DNA of 7,311 nt from the NCBI GenBank assembly GCA_028707745.1, contig JAQWAJ010000080.1, positions 1 to 7,311 on the forward strand. The letters are read 5' to 3'. Within the stretch, counting starts at the first letter, position 1. Every line of letters starts with the position of its first letter. The DNA is from Bacteroidales bacterium. GTDB lineage: Bacteria > Bacteroidota > Bacteroidia > Bacteroidales > UBA12481. This document shows, in pieces, positions 1-6,433 of the stretch. The notes below the pieces were generated by a model, which searched no databases, was not told the DNA's origin, and saw only the letters and a program-made list of their open reading frames with translations. The position numbers and the translations under genes are program-made.

Positions 1-21
1 TGTGAAAAGAGATCGTTCCGC

Positions 22-52
22 TTGAACAATGTACCAAAATTTGGTAACTTTG
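22..52 (+). promoter_or_regulatory. Bacteroidota-type promoter of the parDE operon
   Basis: TAACTTTG at 45-52 matches the Bacteroidota -7 consensus TAnnTTTG exactly. A TTG at 22-24 lies 20 bases upstream and fits the -33 element. Transcription would start near position 58-60, giving a leader of only about ten bases before the antitoxin ATG at 70. The spacer and the first bases of the -7 box are covered by a palindrome, which fits repression by the antitoxin. The match is read directly; activity is inferred. Confidence 0.65.
32..46. promoter_or_regulatory. Palindromic operator, probable ParD/ParDE binding site
   Basis: TACCAAA-A-TTTGGTA is a perfect inverted repeat with 7-base arms around one central base. 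It fills part of the promoter spacer and overlaps the TA of the -7 box, so a bound protein would block RNA polymerase. ParD-type ribbon-helix-helix antitoxins are known to repress their own operons from such sites. Assigning this palindrome to ParD is inference from position and symmetry. Confidence 0.6.
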
Positions 53-69
53 GGAAAAATCGATGAGTC

Positions 70-327
70 ATGAACAGAAATACTTCAATATCATTAGGAA
101 GCTATTTTGACAGTTTTATTCAAAATAGAATATCAGAAGGACGATTCAAAAATGCAAGTGAAGTAGTCAGAGCCGGATTGAGACTTTTGGAAGAGGAGGA
201 AAACAAGGTTATAGCATTAAAAGAAGCCATTCGGGAAGGAATCGACAGCGGAATTGCCCATGATTTCGATCCAAAGTCTCATTTAGAAAAACTAAAAGCT
301 AATAAGAATCTGGATGGCAAAGTTTAA
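70..327 (+). CDS. parD: ParD-family antitoxin, ribbon-helix-helix
   Basis: This 85-residue protein is the antitoxin of a type II toxin-antitoxin pair. Residues about 4-43 form the ribbon-helix-helix DNA-binding part: a short beta strand (NTSISLG), then two helices containing ISEGRFKNASEVVRAGLRLL, the hallmark of the ParD/CopG group. The acidic, charged C-terminal half (about 44-85) is where ParD proteins wrap around and neutralise ParE. Length is typical for the family. The ATG at 70 is chosen because it starts exactly at the conserved strand and lies just downstream of a good promoter; the ATG at 63 is in another frame. The 3' end overlaps the toxin gene by 14 bases, so the two are translationally coupled. 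It probably represses its own promoter at the palindrome at 32-46. Confidence 0.9.
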   Translation: MNRNTSISLGSYFDSFIQNRISEGRFKNASEVVRAGLRLLEEEENKVIALKEAIREGIDSGIAHDFDPKSHLEKLKANKNLDGKV

Positions 328-616
328 ATTAACCAATAAAGCAGTTGATGATTTAGCTCAGATCTGGAACTATACACTTCACAAATGGTCTGAAACCCAG
401 GCAGACAAATATTATCAAATGCTTATCGATAATTTTAACGAAGTTGCCAATAACCCTGATTTAGGGAAAAGTTATTCAGGAGTAATCGAGAATTTATTTG
501 GATTTAAAGTAGGCCGACACATGATCTTTTATCGAAAGATTGAAGATGATGAGATAGAAATCGCAAGAATTCTCCATGAACAAATGGGTTTGAAAAACAG
601 GACAAGAGAGAAATAA
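314..616 (+). CDS. parE: ParE-family toxin (RelE/ParE superfamily)
   Basis: This 100-residue protein is the toxin partner of the preceding antitoxin. It follows the ParE pattern throughout: N-terminal strand and helix with KAVDDLAQIWNYTLHKW, then QADKYYQMLIDNFNEVANNPDLGK in the helical hairpin, then the C-terminal strands with the signatures GRHMIFYR (about 67-74) and ARILHEQMG (84-92), matching the usual 'RILHxxMD' ending. Characterised ParE toxins poison DNA gyrase; other family members differ in target, so the target here is not proven. The start overlaps the antitoxin gene by 14 bases in another frame, as is common in these operons. The protein looks full length, so the pair is probably intact. 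It converges on the LytTR regulator gene with 38 bases between stops and no clear terminator. Confidence 0.9.
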   Translation: MAKFKLTNKAVDDLAQIWNYTLHKWSETQADKYYQMLIDNFNEVANNPDLGKSYSGVIENLFGFKVGRHMIFYRKIEDDEIEIARILHEQMGLKNRTREK

Positions 617-654
617 CTCCATGCCGTAGTGCCTATAAGTAATGGCGGGGTGCT

Positions 655-1398
655 TTACACAATCTTTCTCCCCAGTTCCTCTTTTCTTGACCTGGATATT
701 GGCACCGACGATCCGTCACTCATTTTCAGGTAGCCCCCGTCACGTTTGACCAGCGTTTGAATGTGATTGATGTTCACCAGGTGCGACTGATGGGTACGGA
801 TGAAACTGCAGGATTCAAGAGCTGCTTCGAAATCTTTGAGGGTGCGGGAAACGAGAATCTCTCTGTGATTTTCGAGAATGAAACGGGTATAGTTCGATTC
901 GGCCTGACAGCGAATGATCTGGCGTATCGGGATAAAATCGATTTTGTCATCCTGGGGTAGCGCAATGCGCTTATCCTGTTCATGCAGCTTCTGATTGTCG
1001 ACCAAATTTTTCAATCTTGAATTTTCTTCCTTCAGATTGATGGCATCTATCGCCCGGTCAACACTGTCAATCAGTTTATATATATCGACTGGTTTCAGCA
1101 GGTAATCGAGCGCATTAAACTGAAAAGCACGAAAAGCATACTCGTCAAATGCCGTGACAAAAATGATCCCGAAGCGAATGTTCTCCAGCTTTTCAAGCAT
1201 CGAAAAGATATCACCGCCGGGCATTCTCACATCGAGAAATACCAGGTCCGGATTCAGTGTATTGATCTGGTTAAGAGCTTCATCGTTGGTGGATGCTTCT
1301 CCGATGAGCTGAACCTGCGGACAATAGCGGTGGAGCAAACCGGCCAGGTTTTCACGGTTGGCGGTTTCATCATCGACAATCAGGGTGCGGATTTTCAC
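655..1398 (-). CDS. LytTR-family response regulator
   Basis: This 247-residue cytoplasmic regulator has a receiver domain (about 1-120) and a LytTR DNA-binding domain (about 145-247). In the receiver, the acidic pair D9/D10 (VDDE), phosphoacceptor D56 (FLDVRMPGG), T82 and K102 (LLKPVD) are all present. The LytTR part shows the family signatures FIRTHQSHLVNINHI (199-213) and SDGSSVPISRSRKEEL (227-242). The start is GTG at 1398, and its first bases overlap the TGA of the upstream kinase gene as GTGA, so the two are co-transcribed and translationally coupled. The cognate kinase is therefore the LytS-like protein just upstream. LytTR regulators bind short direct repeats before target genes; I could not identify such a pair here. 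The stop lies 38 bases from that of the convergent toxin gene. Confidence 0.93.
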   Translation of the reverse strand: MKIRTLIVDDETANRENLAGLLHRYCPQVQLIGEASTNDEALNQINTLNPDLVFLDVRMPGGDIFSMLEKLENIRFGIIFVTAFDEYAFRAFQFNALDYLLKPVDIYKLIDSVDRAIDAINLKEENSRLKNLVDNQKLHEQDKRIALPQDDKIDFIPIRQIIRCQAESNYTRFILENHREILVSRTLKDFEAALESCSFIRTHQSHLVNINHIQTLVKRDGGYLKMSDGSSVPISRSRKEELGRKIV

Positions 1399-4300
1399 AG
1401 GCTGGTATTTTGAATAGGCAGGATAAAGATAACGGTTGCCCCTGAAGAATCCTCGTTGTTCTGAATTTCCACCGACACGTCATCACCATACTGTTCTTTC
1501 ATCAGCTGGATTCGCTGCCGGGTGAGCTTCCATCCCTGCCCGAGTCCCCCGTTGCCGGTTTTAGTCTCCGGATGGTAGCCCGGACCGTTGTCCTGTACTT
1601 TGCAGATCAGATGATTGCCTTCATTGGTAAAGCTGATCTCTATCCGGCCGTCGCTGCCTGATCCGGATATTCCGTGCATCACTGCATTCTCAACGTGAGG
1701 CTGGATCAGCAGCGGTGGTACCTCAATGGCAAACTGGTCCAATGTTGGATCTGTCTGAATATTAAATGTAAATGGAAATCGTAACTGCTCCAATTGCAGG
1801 TAGTTTCGTATCATATCGATCTCTTCGTTTAGCCCGATTGCCGGCTTCGACGACTGACTCAGAATCGTCCTGACCAAATCGCCGAACTTCGACAGGAACA
1901 GGTTGGCCTGCTCGATCTGGTTTTTATTAACCAGATTTTGGATCGAGCTCAGTGCGTTAAACAGAAAATGCGGATTCATTCTCGAACGTACGGCATCCAC
2001 TTCGAGCTGAGTCATTTTTCGTTTCAGAACCAACTGCTTTTCCTTCCGTTTCAACCGGATACGGATTACCAGTAAAAGTATCAGCGCCAAACCGATAACT
2101 CCGCCCAGAGAATACCAGAAAACATTGAGTTTGACGGTTTTGGAAGGGGTAAGCGTGGGGATGAGCTGGGGCCACGAAAGTATGTTTTCGATCATGATCT
2201 CATCATAGGAGTCGTAGGGTAGATAGGTAACGAACCTGCCATCCCGGTCAAATAACAGAAGGCCGGAGTTAAAATCCTCCCTGATAATATCAAGGTTATG
2301 ACCTAATATCCGGGGTTGAATTTCTGAACCCGTACCCGCAATGCGTTTTCCTGATGGGTCCGAATAAACCGAAAGGGCATCAATACCTTTCTGATAATCC
2401 TCTTGAGGAATGAATTGTACAATTCTGAAATCAGATGGGCCCAGCTGTTTCAGGTGGTCGATTAGTTTTTGGTAAAAGTCTTTGGTTTTTTCATAGTCGA
2501 ATGACACAATTACCGGATACCCTGAAAATCCGGTAATCCCCAGCTTGGTTAACAGATTGGGATCATCAATAATCCTTTTGGATTTATAAATTGCCTTGAG
2601 CTCAAAGCCAAATGGAGACTCACCGTATTCATTCATAAATGACGAATAGTGCCCCTCTTCACCCAAGCCTTCCAAAGTTTTTAATTCTTCTTTGACCAAT
2701 GAAGCCAGGCACCAGTAACGGTCCCAGCCCTGAAGAAAAACCTCGGCCGATTTATATACATATTCAGGATTATATCTGTCTAAAATTCCCGTATTCCATT
2801 GACAGGCATCTAAATAGGCGAAAATATACTCCTGGTATGCAGATGATTCCGGATACTTAAGTTGTCCAAGAAATTGCCGGTAATATTGAAGAGTATCCTT
2901 AAAATGAGAATGGGTTTGGTTGTGAGAATTCTCTATCAGGTTACGTAATTCATATTCCTTTTCCAGGTATTTCAATTCAAAATCCAGCCGTTCGATAAAT
3001 TTTGGGTCAAGGTCTGAATGGTTGGCGCTGAGAAGCTTTCTGTCATTGCGGATACGCTGTAAAATAGAGTCATCTGGAATTCCATTTTGTCCATTGGTGA
3101 ATTGAAAAAACTTTTGAAGATATTGGTTTTCCCGAGCATGGCTACCCAAAAACTTAACATCGACTGGTAGATTCAGATTCAAATTCAGGTCGATAGTCAT
3201 GGTATCTCCGGGCTGGGCATAGAACCAGACTTTATTAGGATTTAAAATGAAATCATAGGGCCGTTCTTCAATCCGATGAATATAAATTTTAAAAAAGCCG
3301 TCTTGTTCCATGGGTACAGAAATTCCCGAATGTGATGTATCCTTGTTTGCAATAGGAAATGTGCTGGTACTTTTAAAGGAATTGATTTGCTTTCCAGGCG
3401 CTATAAGGTCCATTTGCATCGTTTCACTGTTGCGGGTCTTGAAATTCAGTACCGTCCGGTTTTGGTCCGACTCCTTGAGGAGTTCAATATAGGTTTGTGA
3501 ATATTCCACATTTTCTTTCCGATAGTCCTTAGCCAAAGTGATGAGCCCATGAACCCAGGTATTTAAAAGCTGCGGAATGTTAACGCTTTGAAAGGATATG
3601 GTGTCGAAAATCGCCTTCTCCCGGTTCCAATGAGCTTCTCCCTTTCCCAAATTTATGGGTGAGAAATCTGGTAAAGAGGTGTCATCCCACTTAATTTTGT
3701 TCTGGAAAAAGATGATGGACTTGCTAAACTGGATTTTTCCTGTGATTGAATCGGAGTGTTTATCCCAGTAGTGGTGGAATATAAGCGATTGTTTAGCATA
3801 GTCCATTTTAATATCCTTGGGTCCTTGCAGAATCCGGTATCGAGCGGGTAGTCCGTCAACTATCTTTTTTTTGTCCACTAGTATTTCATATCGCCTGGCA
3901 GGGAAAAATTGCCCGATCAGAATCCGGTAGTATTCTTCAGAATACCTGAAATTCAGCCAGTTGTAGTTAATCTCAGCTTTTGCTGCAATGGATTTATTAT
4001 CACGGGCACTTTCTGCGACTTCATTTGCAAAACCATAAAACCCGTTGAGCTGGCTGAGTTCACCCTCTTCACTGATCATGAATCTGATCTCTCTGTTCAT
4101 ATCCAGATTCCAGACCGACCTGGCAAGATCCTTGTTTGCATCCAAAACAGAAGTGTAGTAATATTTCGGCGATTTGGCAGTTGAGCCTGTTATGGTACTG
4201 ATCTCATTCTGTCGGGGTGTCATGGTTAACCAGGCACCTTTAGCAGAAATGCTATCCACTTTAAATTCATAGATATACTGTTCGGTTTTACGCTTATCCT

Positions 4301-4517
4301 CATTGATGGACTCTGCTTTATATAAGTACTGGATCACCTGTCCCTTCCTGAATTTGTACTTCAGCTGTTGAGCGATACCTGAGCCGGATCCGCAGAGCAT
4401 CAGCATACCCGCAAGAACCGATACCCGACACCCGAAACCCGAAACCCGAGGCGCGAAACACGAGACGCGAAACCCGATACCCGACACCGGAAACCCGATA
4501 CCCAATAACTTCTTCAT
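1395..4517 (-). CDS. LytS-like sensor histidine kinase with large extracytoplasmic sensor
   Basis: This 1040-residue membrane kinase presumably phosphorylates the LytTR regulator encoded next. Order of parts: an unusual signal peptide (1-49, probable cleavage after GIA); a beta-rich region of unknown family (about 50-340); a DUF4369-like beta segment (about 345-460, with DGFFKIYI and WFYAQPGDTMTIDL); a helical region (about 465-645); a degenerate thioredoxin-like segment (about 655-785); one transmembrane helix (about 799-819); a basic coiled linker; a His_kinase domain with phosphoacceptor H850 in NPHFLFN; and a HATPase domain with N944 (HVENAVMHG) and D976 (QDNGPG). The final glycine box, GLGQGWKLTRQRI, departs from the usual GIGLxN form. 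ATG at 4517 is chosen because MKKLL begins the signal peptide. Residues 6-33 are encoded by an in-frame heptamer DNA repeat. The kinase half is certain; the sensor domain names are inferred from pattern. Confidence 0.9.
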   Translation of the reverse strand: MKKLLGIGFPVSGIGFRVSCFAPRVSGFGCRVSVLAGMLMLCGSGSGIAQQLKYKFRKGQVIQYLYKAESINEDKRKTEQYIYEFKVDSISAKGAWLTMTPRQNEISTITGSTAKSPKYYYTSVLDANKDLARSVWNLDMNREIRFMISEEGELSQLNGFYGFANEVAESARDNKSIAAKAEINYNWLNFRYSEEYYRILIGQFFPARRYEILVDKKKIVDGLPARYRILQGPKDIKMDYAKQSLIFHHYWDKHSDSITGKIQFSKSIIFFQNKIKWDDTSLPDFSPINLGKGEAHWNREKAIFDTISFQSVNIPQLLNTWVHGLITLAKDYRKENVEYSQTYIELLKESDQNRTVLNFKTRNSETMQMDLIAPGKQINSFKSTSTFPIANKDTSHSGISVPMEQDGFFKIYIHRIEERPYDFILNPNKVWFYAQPGDTMTIDLNLNLNLPVDVKFLGSHARENQYLQKFFQFTNGQNGIPDDSILQRIRNDRKLLSANHSDLDPKFIERLDFELKYLEKEYELRNLIENSHNQTHSHFKDTLQYYRQFLGQLKYPESSAYQEYIFAYLDACQWNTGILDRYNPEYVYKSAEVFLQGWDRYWCLASLVKEELKTLEGLGEEGHYSSFMNEYGESPFGFELKAIYKSKRIIDDPNLLTKLGITGFSGYPVIVSFDYEKTKDFYQKLIDHLKQLGPSDFRIVQFIPQEDYQKGIDALSVYSDPSGKRIAGTGSEIQPRILGHNLDIIREDFNSGLLLFDRDGRFVTYLPYDSYDEIMIENILSWPQLIPTLTPSKTVKLNVFWYSLGGVIGLALILLLVIRIRLKRKEKQLVLKRKMTQLEVDAVRSRMNPHFLFNALSSIQNLVNKNQIEQANLFLSKFGDLVRTILSQSSKPAIGLNEEIDMIRNYLQLEQLRFPFTFNIQTDPTLDQFAIEVPPLLIQPHVENAVMHGISGSGSDGRIEISFTNEGNHLICKVQDNGPGYHPETKTGNGGLGQGWKLTRQRIQLMKEQYGDDVSVEIQNNEDSSGATVIFILPIQNTSL
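4420..4503 (-). repeat. 12-unit GGGTNTC heptamer array inside a signal-peptide coding region
   Basis: Read on the minus strand, twelve contiguous 7-base units follow the 14 bases ATGAAGAAGTTATT: GGGTATC, GGGTTTC, CGGTGTC, GGGTATC, GGGTTTC, GCGTCTC, GTGTTTC, GCGCCTC, GGGTTTC, GGGTTTC, GGGTGTC, GGGTATC. Units 2-4 and 10-12 form a near-identical 21-base higher-order repeat. The array is 84 bases, so it encodes exactly 28 residues (G6-S33) as imperfect 7-residue repeats of the form GxGFxVS. Deleting it leaves MKKLLVLAGMLML, a normal signal peptide start, in the same frame. Units 9-12 give four consecutive GGG runs with 4-base loops on the coding strand. Confidence 0.92.
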
Positions 4518-4542
4518 TTTATCCGCCTTTTATTTGGCAGGT

Positions 4543-4550
4543 TAAAAGTA
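4543..4550 (-). promoter_or_regulatory. Possible -7 element for the LytS-like kinase operon
   Basis: On the minus strand TACTTTTA matches TAnnTTTG at all positions but the last G and lies 26 bases before the kinase ATG. The nearest upstream TTG is separated by only about 16 bases, shorter than the usual 19-21, so the -33 element is poor. No other TAnnTTTG-like box was found between 4518 and 4650. Confidence 0.35.
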
Positions 4551-4651
4551 TATCAGGTTAGCTTGGCAACCGGTTGGGAATGAGCAATCGGTAGAGGTGA
4601 GTTAGTAATTGGCGCCCCTGCAAGCGGGGACTGTGCCCTTTACAATGAACT

Positions 4652-4688
4652 AAAAAAAGCCCGCAGCACCAATGGCACTGCGGGCTTT
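4652..4688 (-). terminator. Rho-independent terminator of the small secreted-protein gene
   Basis: AAAGCCCGCAG (4656-4666) pairs perfectly with CTGCGGGCTTT (4678-4688) around an 11-base loop. On the minus strand the stem is followed by a run of seven T residues, including the A-T pairs at its base. It sits 34 bases beyond the stop of the small secreted-protein gene and upstream of the kinase promoter, so it should insulate the LytS-like operon. On the plus strand there are only three T residues after the GC stem, so it would be weaker that way. Confidence 0.88.
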
Positions 4689-4722
4689 CGATTAAGCTAA
4701 AGTCTAAGTTATCCGGGATCGA

Positions 4723-5019
4723 TTATTTCTTCACCGGGGTTGCTGCTTTCTGAGCTGGTTTTTCTGCGGCAGCTTTCTTGGCTGGTTTTTCAGCTGCTGC
4801 TTTTTTGGCGGTTGTGGTGGCCGGAGCTGCGGTGGTAGCTGCGGGTTTTGCAGGAGTCGTTTTTACTGTTGTTGCCTGTGTGGTTGTAGCAGGAGTTGAT
4901 GCTTTAACAGCTGTTTGCTCGGTTTTTACCGGTTTTTTAACTTCCTGTTTTACCTGTGCATTCACTGCCACTGCTCCGAAGATCAAAGCCAAACTGAGAA
5001 CTAATGCAATTTTTTTCAT
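4723..5019 (-). CDS. Small secreted Lys/Ala/Thr-rich protein, Asr-like in composition
   Basis: This 98-residue protein has a clear signal peptide: MKK, a hydrophobic core (about 4-17), and probable cleavage after VNA at residue 21. The mature part is low complexity, built of Ala, Lys, Thr and Pro with a few Glu, strongly basic, and lacks aromatic residues and cysteine, so it should be disordered in the periplasm or outside the cell. A nine-residue unit, AKKAAAEKP, occurs twice in tandem (71-79, 80-88), then degrades to AQKAA. Composition and size resemble enterobacterial Asr, an acid-induced periplasmic protein, but this is similarity of composition and not demonstrated homology, and histidines typical of Asr are absent. 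It has its own promoter and terminator, so it forms a single-gene unit between two two-component systems. The function is unknown. Confidence 0.78.
   Translation of the reverse strand: MKKIALVLSLALIFGAVAVNAQVKQEVKKPVKTEQTAVKASTPATTTQATTVKTTPAKPAATTAAPATTTAKKAAAEKPAKKAAAEKPAQKAATPVKK
4756..4809 (-). repeat. 27-base tandem duplication encoding AKKAAAEKP twice
   Basis: Two adjacent 27-base copies (4783-4809 and 4756-4782) differ at four positions, all third codon positions and all synonymous. The repeat is in frame in the secreted basic protein. The pattern suggests the peptide unit is kept by selection and is not fresh replication slippage. Confidence 0.75.
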
Positions 5020-5048
5020 TTCGTTTGTTATTTAAATTGATTACGGAT

Positions 5049-5056
5049 CAAATGTA
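5049..5056 (-). promoter_or_regulatory. -7 element (TACATTTG) for the small secreted-protein gene
   Basis: On the minus strand TACATTTG is an exact match to TAnnTTTG and lies 29 bases before the ATG at 5019. No good TTTG is seen about 20 bases upstream, so the -33 element is weak and an activator may be needed. The leader to the ATG is AT-rich with no Shine-Dalgarno sequence, which is normal in Bacteroidota. It lies in the 76 bases after the stop of the upstream histidine kinase gene, so the small gene need not depend on read-through. Confidence 0.55.
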
Positions 5057-5095
5057 AAGGGGCAACTATGAAGGAATGATGAAGAAATCGCCTCC

Positions 5096-6433
5096 TCAGC
5101 TTTCCTTAACATAAATTAACGGAAAGATGACCTTGAATACCGAACCTTCCCCTTCCACCGAAGCAACCTCAGTGGCCAGATGATGATAGTCGGCAATCGC
5201 TTTCACGATGGATAAACCTAACCCGAAGCCCTCCGTGACTTCTGGCCGAATCCGCTTGAAACGATCAAAAATAAAGGGAACCTGATCGGCCTTGATGCCA
5301 ATGCCGGAATCAGAAACCGCAACGGTAAGCCCCTGATTACTCAGATTACTCGTAATCCGCACGTACCCTCCGTCCCGGTTATACTTGATGGCATTACTGA
5401 CCAGATTGAACATCATAATCTGAATGAGGGATTTGTTGATATCCATAATCCGGAACCGCCGGTCAACCTGATTCTCAAATGAGAGGTTTTTTATAGCTAC
5501 CCGGTCCTCAATATCGGAACTGATTTCCTCAATCAACTCGAAAACCGTAAAAGTCTCCTTCTTTGGGAACTGATCGTTCTCAATCCTGGATATCAGTAAA
5601 AGCGCCTTGATGATCTGCTGTAACCGGTTGATCTGATATTGAATATCAATGACTGCGGGACTTAACTTTTGCGGTAATTGGGGAGAAGTTGCAAAGTTCT
5701 CCAGTTTGCTCTGTATCACCGATACCGGGGTCATCAGTTCGTGGGAAACGTTGGCAATGAACTTTTTCTGCGTGGTCAGACTGGTGGAGACCTTCCGCAT
5801 TAATCCGTTAATCACATTATTCAGATAAGCGAAATCGGTTGTGGTGGTTTTTATCTCTGAATACACAAATGATTCCGGATTGGTTGTGGTCCTGAGTTTG
5901 GGAATAATGACTTGATTAAGAGGTTTTAACATCTTTTTGTTGATCCAGATATCAAGCAGAATAGTCATGATCAGGACCAAAATAATAGTTCCGATGGAGA
6001 TCCGCTGAATAGCCTGTCTGAATCCCGAGATAAACTGAATGTTTCGTCCAATCTCGAGTCGGTATGTTTGATTATCGATCTGAAAATCATAGGTTAAAAT
6101 CCGGTAATTGAATTCTTCCCCTTCGATTTCGCGCATCACGGTGGAGAATACCGGTTTCCCGGGAGTGACGCCGGATGTCAGGTTCAGACTGATGTACTCC
6201 TCCTTCAGCATATTGTAGCTGGCATAGGCGCTGTCCTGTTCCTCCTTCAGAAATGACCGGATTCCGATCCGGTTAACGATTGCCAGGGTCTTGTCTTTCA
6301 TCTTGCCGAGATCGTTGTCAGTTTCATGGGTTGCAATGGTACCGAACAACTGTTCTAAAACAACCAGAAAAACCAGGAAAATAGCAATCTTGGATATGGC
6401 ACCGATAATGGCCAGTTTAAGTTCGAGCTTCAT
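5096..6433 (-). CDS. HisKA-type sensor histidine kinase
   Basis: This 445-residue inner-membrane kinase has transmembrane helix 1 (about 8-28), a periplasmic sensor of about 115 residues with no recognisable family, transmembrane helix 2 (about 146-164), a linker where a HAMP domain would be expected but is poorly conserved, a HisKA domain with phosphoacceptor H231 in NVSHELMTP (228-236), and an ATPase domain with N-box NLVSNAIKYN (343-352), D375 (SDSGIGI), F-box IFDRFKR, and G-box GFGLGLSIVK (402-411). All catalytic motifs are present. The frame stays open up to an ATG at 6556, but that start would add 41 residues without character and run into the opposite-strand regulator gene. The ATG at 6433 begins directly before helix 1 and leaves a shared divergent promoter region. 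Its partner is almost certainly the OmpR-type regulator transcribed divergently. Confidence 0.92.
   Translation of the reverse strand: MKLELKLAIIGAISKIAIFLVFLVVLEQLFGTIATHETDNDLGKMKDKTLAIVNRIGIRSFLKEEQDSAYASYNMLKEEYISLNLTSGVTPGKPVFSTVMREIEGEEFNYRILTYDFQIDNQTYRLEIGRNIQFISGFRQAIQRISIGTIILVLIMTILLDIWINKKMLKPLNQVIIPKLRTTTNPESFVYSEIKTTTTDFAYLNNVINGLMRKVSTSLTTQKKFIANVSHELMTPVSVIQSKLENFATSPQLPQKLSPAVIDIQYQINRLQQIIKALLLISRIENDQFPKKETFTVFELIEEISSDIEDRVAIKNLSFENQVDRRFRIMDINKSLIQIMMFNLVSNAIKYNRDGGYVRITSNLSNQGLTVAVSDSGIGIKADQVPFIFDRFKRIRPEVTEGFGLGLSIVKAIADYHHLATEVASVEGEGSVFKVIFPLIYVKES

Noticed and set aside
617..654. Bidirectional terminator between the toxin gene and the LytTR regulator.
   Set aside because: No stem of useful length and no T run can be found in these 38 bases.
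757..960. Plus-strand open frame within the LytTR regulator.
   Set aside because: It is antisense to a gene with all receiver and LytTR motifs intact and shows no protein-like character of its own.
4387..4406. Internal Met codons (M38/M40) of the LytS-like kinase as the true start, leaving the heptamer array untranslated.
   Set aside because: Such a start would remove the basic n-region and most of the hydrophobic core, leaving no usable signal peptide, while MKKLL at 4517 makes a good one.
4406..4418. Lipoprotein signal in the kinase around MLMLCG.
   Set aside because: The residue before the cysteine is Leu, which does not fit a lipobox, and a membrane-anchored kinase needs no lipid anchor. 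Cleavage after GIA is more likely.
4420..4503. CRISPR-like array or eukaryotic-type telomere.
   Set aside because: There are no spacers, the unit is seven bases, and the array lies inside an intact reading frame with normal genes on both sides.
4615..4632. CCCC...GGGG inverted repeat in the intergenic region as a second terminator.
   Set aside because: The stem is only four pairs and no T run follows on either strand.
4778..5035. Plus-strand open frame of 85 codons, very hydrophobic and resembling a membrane protein.
   Set aside because: It is fully antisense to the Lys/Ala/Thr-rich secreted protein, whose low-complexity codons read backwards as Ala, Val and Gly. The minus-strand frame has a signal peptide, a promoter and a terminator; the plus-strand frame has none of these.
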